DNA of 64,000 nt, taken from positions 124,001-188,000 of the forward strand of contig JABWDB010000013.1 of assembly GCA_019614645.1 (NCBI GenBank). The letters are read 5' to 3'. This stretch comes from Stratiolaelaps scimitus (taxonomy: Eukaryota; Arthropoda; Arachnida; Mesostigmata; Laelapidae). The notes beneath the pieces were generated by a model. The model searched no databases. It had not been told where the DNA came from and saw only the letters and a list, made by a program, of their open reading frames with translations. Below, piece after piece: positions 13,168 through 24,948 of this stretch; the stretch's first letter is position 1, and each line of letters begins with the position of its first letter. The position numbers and the translations under genes were made by a program.

Positions 13168-15250
13168 GATAACATTCGCAAGCTTCTCTCGTCCACGTCG
13201 CTTCGAAACAGTCTGGACGGGATATCTCAGCAGGTGCACCCTCAGGAGCCTTCAGCTGCATCCCAAAGTCAATATATAGATAATGCCATGAAGTACAATA
13301 CTCTTGCCCAGTCAGTAGCGTCAGCTGCATCGTCGATGTTTCGGCAACCGTCAACGGAACCCGTTTTTGAACAAAATTTCTCTCCAACGCGTGCGAAATT
13401 AGGTGGACACATTGCAGATCGGTGTAAGGAGACTGTGACGGCCAATCGAACAACAACTCCACAGTTTCCAATTCGAATCAAACAAGAAGGCTCAACCGCC
13501 GAGCAAGCACCGGATCGGGCAAGGAGTCCACCAATAGATGAGAGCAATTATCTGGAGCGTCTTGGATTATTCAACAACAACCTATGGCCTAATCTGACAC
13601 GGTTCGACTGTTCGAGATGTAGCGCCTCTGTTGACGATTTTCTGGGAGTTATCATTAAGAATTGCCAGATCCATAAGTTCTGCAAGTAAGGTTTACCAGA
13701 AGGCTGTGTAGACATTCTTTACATAAAGTGTATCTATGAATGTGCAATTGATATTGTAGATGACTCAAAATAATTCGTTTCATAGGTCTATTTGGTGCTT
13801 GGCGGAATCAACGTTATACAATTTCGAATTACTATAATATTATATTATAGTTATAGAGCATTGTTCGTTTTAAATTGTGTTTTATTTTTATGTCAACAAG
13901 AGGCACAATTTGTATCAGGTGCGCTCCCGAGGCGTTAATATGATGATGATGTTATAAATATTTTCGAATTTAGATACGGGAGCTAACTGAGTACATCGCC
14001 AACATCCGCTAACACACACACAGACACTGTGTTGAACCTAATTCACTTACATAGCCACAGAGCATGGATTTCAGTACATTTAGTCGGAGGTAGAAGGTAC
14101 TAACGTTTATGTTTTGATTTCAGGGATTGCCTCAAGAAACGCGTCTTAGATTCACCATTTCGAGAGGTCACTTGTCCTATGTACGAAGAGTGTCAATCAA
14201 CTTTGATGGAGTCGGAGATCCTCGAGCTGTTCATCGGTCAAGAGGAGGAGAAAAAGTTCTACCTACAGAAGCCGGATAGGGTCAACGCAGAAAATGGTAA
14301 GTTTCTAAGCTGACGCCCACGGGACTGTATCGAAATTCAATGCTGAATTTTTCGCCGCTCAACTGAGGGAATATTTTGAGCAACGTCACGTTAATTTCTG
14401 ACAACAGTCCTTGATATAACTTAGGGTATTGATGCCCAATCCGTCTGTATCGCGGCAACCATTCTACTTAATTGACTGTATGGCAAACTATTTTTTTTTC
14501 AGACATATCGTTGTTGAAGGACCACCTTACAGAATATGATTTGGTTCCAAACGTCGTTCCATTTGAGTGTCCGGTTTGTCTCGAAACATTTTCACCTCTC
14601 ACAGGCGTTGTCCCTAAGAATTGTGGAAAACATCCAATTTGCAGGTAAAATCAAAATTGAAGTTCGTGTCTACTTACAAATTGTATTGTAGATAAACAGC
14701 ATTTGTTGGATTGGAATTTTGTCGAAACACCTTTTTCTTATTCATCTCTGCAATAACAAAAACATTAAAAAAAAAGGACTTTGCTTCAACATTTTTTATT
14801 GCAAGGATCACGCATTTAAAGGTTCCGAGCACAGTTCGATTTTAGCCCTAGATTACTAGGTGAGTCAGGTCAACTTAAAACTAAACGCTCAAAGTATTTT
14901 TAAGTTAATGACTATATGTTGAAAAATTGTTTCTACGCTTTTCTGCTATTTCTGCCAGGCTCTGTCTACAGGGAGCTATAAACAGTTCCCACATTGCAAA
15001 GGTGCAGTGTCCGGCTCCAGATTGCTTAGCGAATCTCGAGGACTGGGAGGTGCGTCTGTTAGCGACCAGGGAGGAGCACGAAGCTCTAATTCAGAAAGGT
15101 CTTAAGGACACTCTGGACCGGGCAATTCAATGCAAAACGCCGAACTGTAAAGGCATCTGGCTGGGGTCATCAGAGAATGCCGATGTCTACAACTGCCCCG
15201 AGTGCGGCAAAATCAATTCGACATTAGGGGAGCAAGTCGATTCTGATTAG
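13168..15250 (+). CDS. Truncated tandem paralogue of the RBCK1-type RBR gene (copy B)
   Basis: Exons 13168-13685, 14124-14296, 14503-14644 and 14959-15250 (374 codons from a phase-0 acceptor). Intron phases are the same as in copy A, and the third exon is 142 bp in both, so this is a tandem duplicate. It has the linker, the extra RING-like module (FDCSRC, NCQIHKFC), a well-kept RING1 (DLVPN then FECPVC) and the first half of an IBR (CKTPNC, CPEC). After KIN it diverges and ends at a TAG about ten codons later, so the second half of the IBR and all of RING2, including the catalytic Cys, are missing. I saw no RING2 exon in the following 1 kb. By RBR chemistry it could bind an E2 but not transfer ubiquitin. 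A 5' exon with the initiator ATG was not identified. Reading frames and splice sites are otherwise intact, so it may be expressed; a decaying duplicate is the alternative. Confidence 0.75.
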
Positions 15251-15453
15251 GATAGCTTAGTGTATGTATGCGCTACCTTGTATTCAATGGACGGCAGTCT
15301 TTCATCGTTATATTTCGACTGAATTTCTATAATATAAGCGTGAGAAAGTGAGATGTACGAACAACTCGAGGTATTAAATCCTGTTTGAGGATCATGCTCT
15401 TGGTGACAGGAGTCAGTGGGGTGATGAGCTGATGTATACTAATTTCTGCAGGG

Positions 15454-15459
15454 AATAAA
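15454..15459 (+). promoter_or_regulatory. Candidate polyadenylation signal, RBR copy B
   Basis: AATAAA 203 bases after the premature stop, at nearly the same distance as in copy A. Confidence 0.45.
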
Positions 15460-15778
15460 ACGCCAATGGAAGAGATATAGGGATATCAGTAAATGAGAGA
15501 TAGCTTTTCGGAGAGATGTGAGGCTTAGCAGATCATTTTCATGGATGCTTCCTTGGCGACTTCAGCGATGAATCGCGCAGCCAGAGTGAGCGATCTTTGC
15601 AATAATGGAAGTTGCACTTCGTTGAGTTCAATCGTTTTCGTTTTGCGATCACCCGAAATGCTGACTAAAGTCAAAGTACCCCACTAGATTTTTCCTCATC
15701 ATAAACATAGTCACCAGCGTTACATAGTGATCCGTGACCTAGTGCTGTCCGTTGAGCGTTTTAGGAAACGCAATCTCT

Positions 15779-15805
15779 ATCTCTCTCTCTCTCTCTTTAT
15801 ATATG

Positions 15806-15836
<31 letters not shown>

Positions 15837-15865
15837 TTTTAATTATTAGATATATATATATATAA
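15779..15865. repeat. Compound (CT)n-(TA)n-(GA)n palindromic microsatellite
   Basis: A CT run (15781-15796), a TA run and a GA run (15825-15836) follow one another, so the outer arms are complementary and can fold back. A second TA run follows at about 15850-15864. Confidence 0.9.
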
Positions 15866-16562
15866 AATGTGTATACATTTGCTCATGTTTATTTTTTTTG
15901 GCCGTTTTAATAAATCCCATTTGTTTACACGTTTTCAACCCTTCTACTATTTTAATTATCTATGCATTTTTCTAACTACGTGATCCGGAGTGGACGGAAT
16001 AAAAAGGTAAACTGCACATCTGCATTTAGTTTATTTTATGTGAAACAACAGGCTGTGATTGTCCTTTTGAAATACGTTTATATTATCTGATATATATATA
16101 TATTTTCCACGAAAATAAAGTCCGTTGAAGCTGATTTGAGCAGATTTGATGCGCCTGTGCGGATTTGTTTTGTTCTTTCTGGCAATTGTCATTTACAGCT
16201 TATGAGAAATAATTGTCACTTGTGGGCCCACTGAATGTAAAATAGAATGAGTGAGATATTTCTTTGTCATTTTATTAATGATTACATTGTGTGGTCAAAA
16301 GGTAATGATTACATTATCTTCTGACCATACAAAGCACGTCGATCAGTACGCTTGTATAGTTCTTCTTGTCATGAGATCCTTCAACGAGACGACAAATTTT
16401 ACGAGGGCTAACGGATGTGCAGCTCCGATATCAAAATGCTGCGCGAGCTCGCTGAATTGATGGTGATTCTCAGTAGACAGTTCATCCTTATGAATTTTAC
16501 AATTTCGTTGTCGATGACACCTGAGGGCAAGGTGATTTCAATCAGGGATAGATAGATGTGTT

Positions 16563-16680
16563 GTCGAGTTCGGTGGCGTGGTTCATTCGTGTGCGACTTA
16601 ACAACCGGAGGAGACATGTAAGTGCACGGGTTCGATCCCCACCGTTGCACACTCCGTTTGAATGTCAAGCTCTTATTTAA
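16563..16680 (+). mobile_element. tRNA-derived SINE, copy 2
   Basis: Best-kept promoter region of the four: the A-box-like ggtggcgtggttc near 16570 and a perfect B box GGTTCGATCCC at 16629-16639, about 50 bases apart as in tRNA genes. The 3' half (TTTGAATGTCAAGCTCTTA) is diverged and cut short. Confidence 0.78.
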
Positions 16681-16689
16681 TTGGAAACG

Positions 16690-18595
16690 CAGAATTTGCA
16701 GCCAGATCCGTCAACGTGGGACAGGTGGCTCCACTTCCACCGGAGCGGGTAGCGCAGTTCCAAGGCCTGCGGCTGTTGAATGTAAATACATCTTTAAATT
16801 GTAGACGAAGTTACTAGAGAATATAAAAAAATGGTTATTCGGCGTTGCAAGAGGGGGCAAACTTGTATTTGATTATTTTTTTTCTGAAATGGTGGTAGGC
16901 GACGGTGGCAGCAGAAAAAAACAGGTGTAACCAATCCCGTGTAATCAACCCCATCAATCTCCGCAGAACCGAAGATACTCCTGTAAAAATAACAACGACT
17001 TACACCGCATAGTCCGCGGTGTCTACTTCCAGATCGACGTTATCATGTTGAACCTGACGAACCGAATATTTTATCCTATTTTCCTCAGAGACTCATTCTA
17101 TTTTCAGATATACATAACAGCCGTGTCACCTTCAAATTTAACTCGGAACGTCGGCAATCAGTCTTTGTTGCTTCTAGACCATGAGCTCCCTGAGTAAATT
17201 CTATGATACTGGTGCCAGAGTGCGTTACTCCAAGCGATATAGTTGTCGTAGGTCTCCAGAAATCCTCAAGCAATATATCCCATTAATCTTCAAAAGCAGT
17301 GTATATTACGCGAGGTCCTCATAGTATATTATAGTGTTTTTTTTTTCGTGAAAACAGCTACTATGCTGTTTCTAGGGATACATTTTCGAGAGTCCGCCTG
17401 TTACCCAGAACAAGACGCCGCGTTGACCTCTGCATTAGCCTTATTTCTTTAGTATTGTTATATGACACGTTTGAAAGTGGCGATACAGCGATAAGAATGG
17501 AAGGAATTCAGCATCTGCTAGAAATCTATTAGTCTAACTTCGCTACGCGAAGGGCACCGTAATGCTAAACCTCACCGAGTAGTTACAGATAGCTTACCTT
17601 TAAGTAGCGAAGGTGGTGATATGACGAATACACAACTAGTTCTGGTCGAATTCTTTGATCAGGTGAACCCTGGGTTGGATTTCGACATAGAACGGTGCTT
17701 CCATGGTACACATCTGGTGAAGCCTATTGTTCCATTTAGTAGAGGTAATACCACTCAGTAAAAGAAAAAAATAGTCAATGATCCACGATTTCTTTTTTAT
17801 CTATATTTACAATGACCATATAGTGTCCAGGGGAACTTGGGCAGCTCACTACTTCGACAGGTCTACCTCATCTTTGGTCTTCACAACGGTTGTCGGTATA
17901 CGTCTATGGCTTGCATTGTTCGGTGACACTTTGTGGTTCGCCCGTATCACCCTTATCGATAGTTAAGTACAATACAACTTCCCTTTTGCGAGTTGAAATG
18001 TCCATACTTAAGGACACGAATATTTTTAGAATTCCACTGAGATTAAGATGAGAGATATTTAGCAGGACGGGGTTAACACTAATCCTGTAGAGCAAATGAT
18101 ATTCCATGTTAGTCGATACAGTTATTGTTATTATTATTATGCATAAACAATAGCATTTAGAGCATTTACACGGAAAGGGGGAGTTAGCAATCCAACATTC
18201 GAACGAAAATCTAGTAGATATTGAACGTAATTCTTACTAAATTGGTTTATCTGACAATCCCTGACTGATCATCCTAGTGTGATGAGTTTACCGAATTTCC
18301 CCCATTATAAATTTGTCAAGGGAGGCTATTCGATATCTTAAGAAGTACGTTTGGTTGCACCGGCGTAGCGTTGGCTCGTACGAACTTGTCCTTTGGGTTC
18401 TAATAAAATGCCACAATACCTGTTGCGTGAAAGAATGAAATTAAAGTGAACCAATGACGTTCTACACATATGGTTATCAACAATATGATTCGCGCAGAGC
18501 GACAACCTATCTGCTGTTTTCCGTACTTCTGAAGGATCTACCAGAGAGTTTAGAAAACTAGCGAACATCATAGTCGAGTCATCTATGGTCGAAGC
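16690..18595. other. Intergenic, nothing recognised
   Basis: Only short open frames and a few T runs. Between 15460 and 16560 there are further TA microsatellites. Confidence 0.6.
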
Positions 18596-19435
18596 CGCTT
18601 CCAGGTACAGCAATCCCTCGCCCCCCTCCACTCAGCCACCACAGAACTGGGCCTCAAGGTCACCATCGCCGAGACTGAGGCGATGATATTCAGACGGGCC
18701 AGTAGGCCAGCAACGTCTGACACGCTATGGTACGCAGGGTCGCCGCTGCCGTACGTCAGGAAGTTCCACTACGATCCCTTTCGATGCCCAAAGCTTCTCC
18801 GCACACATCAAGGAAAGGTTTTGAAAAGCGCTAGGGGCTGCCACTTCAATCAGAGACCCGCACCTGCTAAAACCGTTCTCCAGTTGTTCAACTTAAAAAT
18901 CGCCCCGGTTGCATCTTACGGTTTGGAGTTAAGCTGGGAGGATCTGCTTGTGGAGAACCTCGAAATTCTCAACCGTATAAAGGCAACGTTCGTCAAAAGG
19001 GTGGTAGGGCTTCACATCCCTATAAGAAAGCGAATAGTGTACTTGCTCGCAGACTTCTCTCTGCTCATCGAACAAATTTGTCGTCGATACGATCTCAGGG
19101 TCACCAAGGCCCACAAAGAGTGCTGTCACAGGTGGGAAAACAAATTTGCGGAAGTCGACCCAGACATGTTCAATACGGGGGCAATGAGAGACTCAACCTG
19201 GAAGCAGGTAAACCGTGCAAATCGTCACATAATGACAAGATTCGCGGCGCACAGGTTTCATCATGTTCTGTGTGTGGAACGCGGTTTCCATGACCCGAGT
19301 GAATCCTGCCGATGCCTGAGATGCGGAGCCATGCTGCAACGTCACTTCGCTCAACAACCTTCCAACAACCAACCCTCAAGCGAGATCTTCAGGCACCGGG
19401 TGACCACGAGGGCGCTCAATACGTTCTATATATAA
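18596..19435 (+). mobile_element. LINE reverse-transcriptase C-terminal fragment
   Basis: An open frame of about 280 codons starts just after where the RT active site would be: an LHSATTELGLKV-type thumb segment, then AETEAMIFRR, a KIAPVASYGLE segment, and a C-terminal Cys cluster (ESCRCLRCG). This is the usual layout downstream of the YADD box in L1/I-type LINE ORF2 proteins. The endonuclease and the RT core are missing, so it is 5' truncated. The frame has no stop until 19433-19435, which suggests a fairly recent insertion. It is a different family from the antisense element at 1709-3775, because the Cys pattern and the thumb sequence differ. Confidence 0.8.
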
Positions 19436-22400
19436 TAGTTTTTATATCTCAGATATTGTATGAATATTATAAACTCTGATCATATAGAATACATATTTAC
19501 ACGCACATACAAAGCTGTGATACTTGTGAGAGTTTGTACCTACCACCATACGGTAACATATTGATTTTATATTTATACATGTTGTTATACCTAACAAAGG
19601 TGAATTAATGAAATGAAATGTATTTTTGTACGATTTGGCGATTTATATTCTATGAATTTGGGTTCGACTGGAGATGCGCTTTTTGTCGTTGCGGACTGCC
19701 AACAATTTCGTCAAGGCTTTTTAAAATTGCGTCAGAAAGGTTCATCAATATCATATGCGATGACGCCAAACAGATCGATTCAATCACCAAAATACGACAG
19801 CATGCCTGGCAAAGGCTTCACAACTACGATCTCTATTGACTTGAGTGTCATGGCTACTCGATAGTGCGTATCTCGCGGGGACCCAGTTCTGGGTGAAAGC
19901 CAAGAATGTTGGGTGCATCCCTCCTGCATCGTTTAAACGTACTAATGTATTATTAAATGTGTACCAGGCTTTGGATATAACCCTCTTCTCACCGTAATCT
20001 TGAAATGCGTCGAAAATTAACTGCAGTCAAAAAAAACGAATATCAACTAAGATAATAATATTTTCGTAAGATTTACTTCATATACAAAAAATGCACTGTG
20101 CACAATTTCCAAGGTAGGTGCCGGCTGTGCGCGAAGAGCACTTACACCAATTTCAAGTAAGCATACCCTTTAAAAAAATGGCATAAATCCAGTAATTTGT
20201 GGCTACGTCATAATGCTTAACTGGATACTAAGGCTTACGCGGTATATATATCGTTGTACCTTACTCTCCACTTCGTGTCGGCCTTTGGTCAACCTGTCGT
20301 TAACCTACATCCTGCACCAAATGATTACAAAGTGATCCATGAATGTGGCTGACCATGAAGGTTTGCTTTATCTGGTTGACTTGATAGCATGCGATTCAAA
20401 AGAGAGAGTCGCCCTTCCCTGCTCGCGGTCAAAAGTGCGTACGCGCGCACATGGCAATGCCTCTTCCTCTGTCCAGGGATGCCGTGCGGTGGGCTAGCGC
20501 CGAGTGCAATACCGATCCGTCAGAATCGAGAATACGTCGGCTCTCGAACAGCGGGTGAACTCGATTTCGTTTTAGTGCACTCGTGAACATAGCCAGCTAA
20601 TCGTTCACTCGGCGATCAGGCTGAACGGATAATAGTTAGTATATATATATATATATAGTTAATCGAAGAACTTTTGCGGAACGCAACGTGTGGAACATCA
20701 CTGACAGGCTGCGGTAAGCAGATTTTTTAACTCGTTTAGCTGTTCAGGTAAACGCTTACCTTGAGCTTACAGGCACTCCGTATTGCTACCTAGCATGAGG
20801 TCACCTAAGTTCTAACACCTCAAAAACCGGAACAGTTCGGAAAAATCGGAAACGCTAACCATTGAACAGATTCAAAGTGATGCAACGCTAGTGAATTGCT
20901 TTAGAACGTAATTTGTAGTTTGCTCTAGGGGGTAAGGAACGCAAATAAACGGTTAGCAGACTGTAAAGTAATAAAAAGAAAATCGTTTATTAAAGATCTA
21001 ATTATTTAAGGAGCCAATTTATTCCTAATATGATAGACCCTCGTATAAAATGCAACACCATCAACAAACCATAGCGCTCACTTGCAACACACTGCTAACT
21101 CCCTTCCCAAGTTACTCACAACATCGATGACCGTTGTGACGTGACGACTAACAGCTGAACTGGTTCTGTTACCTTAAGTCCACCTTTGAGCAACGAGCTT
21201 AATATGGCAGCAACGGGACTGGCTTCCGCATAAGAATTTCATAGGTACAAAATTCAAAAGACCCACTTATGCCACACGTGAAGAACTATAATAACAATTA
21301 AGCACACTTCTGGTAGAGGTTTCATCTTGTTCGTGCAGACACTCTTTTTACTAGATGTTCCGTTGTTGCCAAGCGAACGACGAACGGCCAAATCGAGTGC
21401 TCAGCATCAGCAACTCTCAATATCGAAATGACGGTGACGTTTTATTTGATACATATAATCGTCAATGTCCGGCCACCAACGGACTTCTACAACTCGCATC
21501 GTATTCAGCCAAGTTGCGTCAGAAATTAGAATGAAGTCTCAGTCGGGTGGACATAAACATTATCGAGCCGTCCCGAGAGGCAGTGAGACGCACTAATCGG
21601 CGCAAAGCGTGCCCACCAAAAATGATGGGCGAATTCTCAAATCATCGCTCAATGCATCGGGTACACTCGAAATTCATCAACTGTTGTCTCGATTGCCAAG
21701 AAAGCCAAACACCATTAAAAATGTTAATTCGTGTTGAATTTCGGACAAGAGTTCAAGCTACGACGGAGCAGTTTTGAAACGGAGAATCGATGGAATCGCC
21801 AGCGACCAGAAAACGGCCATTGACGCTGATCCACCGTGATTCGTTTGTAGACGTTTCTCAGGGAGCTGTGTTATATAGTACAAACGAAAAAAAAATGCCA
21901 GCAATAGTCGAATAAAATAATTATACAGAACCCATCTAGAATTGAAAACACAGTGTACGCGGAGTTTCTACTATCGGAGTGATACCAATATTATTATGGA
22001 CCGAATCACCCCGGCAAACGTACTCAGTGAATAATGGCAGCAGTACGATCGTTCATCTGACATGTTATATTATGTGTACATATGCATATATTTGTATTGT
22101 CAATATCCTGTCGGTGATTAGCCCATCGCGCCGATGAGAGACTCTGTGTTCCCTCTGCAAACACCGCTGCTGCTAGTGACATCAACTATTTTAGGTCGTG
22201 TCCTTCCCTCTTATCTCCTGTGGAGGCCGCCTTTTTTTTCCAAGGTCCTTCATAAACCTTTCGGCCCTTTGCTTAATAGACCCACGGCCTCGATAGCTAC
22301 GGGGGTGAATTGGTATCTATCACTGAGATCGGCATTATTACGGGGTGCTTGCCAGTCTACGAGTGTTCGACAACTCATTCAGTAGTATAGGCGCTACGAT

Positions 22401-23386
22401 GGACGTAGAACCCAAGTGCACTGTACAGGAAACAGTCACGTCTCATACGAAGCACTTGCCTCTAGACCAAACTGGTATATTGACCCCATCGAACCTTCGT
22501 CCTCTATCTAATATTAATATTATATTTTTCAAAATTTTAGCCTCGTCTTGGTGCTTGATTTTTTAGAAAGATAATAAATAATTCGGGGCAGGTAAAGTGA
22601 CAACTTGCATACTCTATCGATGGAGCAGTATAGGTTAGATATGTTCATCCACTCCAGCATCTCGCCATGAAAAATCTACATCATATTTCGATCACTGAGA
22701 CACGTTTTTGATTGTACAATACTGACAACAGACACCAAAGTTAGCTTTTGCAATCGGACTATGAAGTCATTGAACGCTAAAGCGTGCAACTAATTGTCAT
22801 ATAATATGAGATGGCGGCGAGTGACAAATCTGTATAACTGTCGTTTTGTAGAAGTTGTTTTTTGCAAGTACGCTTTTTTAATTTATTCAATAATCAGTAA
22901 TGTTAGTAGGATGCGATATAACTTCCACTTTAATTAGAAATAGATTGCTCGGCAGAAGATTCGTAGATCGATGATGGCTAACAATATCGTGGAACGTGAA
23001 GAGATCATAAATCACTGAGGTGTCTGTTGCACTGAGGATACTGCAAATCAATGATACCCCCTTTTTTGGCACCTGGTATAAACACACCGACTTTGTTTCG
23101 TCATAGCTTTAGTTTGATTGGTCTACGAGATGATTGTTAGAAGAACTGTTGCTGCCACAATGACGACAGAGGTGGAAGTGGACAATGGTTATCGTCTGCC
23201 GTCGTCTAGAGATGTGGTCTCCAGCAGCATTTTTCCAAAAATACGAGACCGCTGGAGATACCGAACGCTGTGGTACGCAGTCTCTCGCAAGTGCTTATAG
23301 ATATTATCTCCATGTACTGCCATTGCAAGCTCGCTCAAGTTGCCGGTGAGTGTCACTATCTATGGAATATCCATTTATCTATCTAT

Positions 23387-23518
<132 letters not shown>

Positions 23519-24899
23519 TATTATTATGCCTTTGAGAAATTCCATCGTTCACCTCTATCTGTAATACTCGCGTAATAGATCCTCACGGTTCTTCACCATA
23601 AACCTGGTGTTTCGGTGCTATCTTGCTAACAACAAATTTTAAATCTCACGACAAAAAATCTCCGAAATTAATGATGTACTGTGTCCGCGCATACATTTCT
23701 ATTTTCAATGTGTAACACCGTACTCTCCGTTCTGGTAGTAGCAGTCGTTTATATTTACTTGTAGCTCGAACACCTTTCAGCAACTATAGTGATGCTTGCG
23801 GTTGTTTTCCGGTGTAAGTCTCTTTTTGAAACTCCCTTAGAGACATTCGCTCCTAATTTAGGCCCAATGAAAGACGATTAATTAATGAGTAATTCATTAA
23901 AGCTGCTTTTCTCAACATGGGCATGCTGCTCTACTTTTGGAGTTAACACAGTTGGCGCGTTTTTTGTTGCAATTAACCACAAGTACATTTATATGCAATT
24001 ACACCAACGTCTATTAGTGGTCGCGGATATTTGTACATCTATCAGTACGCGATTGTATAGCTAATTAACTACGTCAGTTTCATGTTGTTTCAGTAATTCA
24101 CCAACCGGTGCACTGTTATTAAGTGCAATACGGAATCTGAGAATGAGAAATGTTCCGCTATCCACGAGAATCATCACCAACTCTGTTGTTTACGAAACTT
24201 CTTGGTCGCGTGATATTTTTTAATACTTATTATTAACGTTGGTAATAATTATAATAATAATAATAACAACATTTTATTAAAGATCTATCATTTATAGTAA
24301 ACATTTATTATTTATATCGATTACATGTTAATATGTTCTGGTCTATGACGCTGATTATACCGTGGACGGGCGCTATCCAGCCGTTCAGTTGCAGCCACTC
24401 AGGGGCAGGGGTATCCGCGTGCAATATATCGCAAGCTTACACTACAGAAGTAAACACTCTGCAATACGGTCTTATCTTACGAAACCGGGGACGGCCGTTC
24501 GTCACAATAAGTATTCAAACCAATATGGCAAAGGTGTTTCTTATTACTAGAGCTTCCCTGTAGGGTACAGGGTGCTCGGGACGACGCTCCATCGAACAGC
24601 GTTCAAAAAAGTTACGCAAACCGCCATAGAAACGCAGCGTAATGTGTTTGCAAAAAAATATGCGATGGCGTAGAGTTGTGTCACTCTCTGAGCGTGTTCG
24701 GAAATGTACGCAAGCGAACGCACGTTTGGTATTCTTGGACGATATTTCACACGGTGTCTCTGTACGGCTTTCGGCTGTTTAATAGGTTACGCGACCATGT
24801 AGGGTTGAAATGTTGTTAACAACCTTAAACATCATCTCTATGGGAAGATGACGAACCAGATTTTTTGAACGTTATGGAGTCGCGCGACTTTCCAAACAT

Positions 24900-24901
<2 letters not shown>

Positions 24902-24947
<46 letters not shown>
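24902..24947. repeat. (TA)n microsatellite
   Basis: 46 bp of uninterrupted TA in intergenic DNA. Confidence 0.97.

Positions 24948-24948
<1 letters not shown>

Noticed and set aside
18338..18631. Minus-strand frame with an IDDS motif that might be an RT active site
   Set aside because: Surrounding residues do not follow a reverse-transcriptase pattern convincingly, and it overlaps the start of the + strand LINE fragment.
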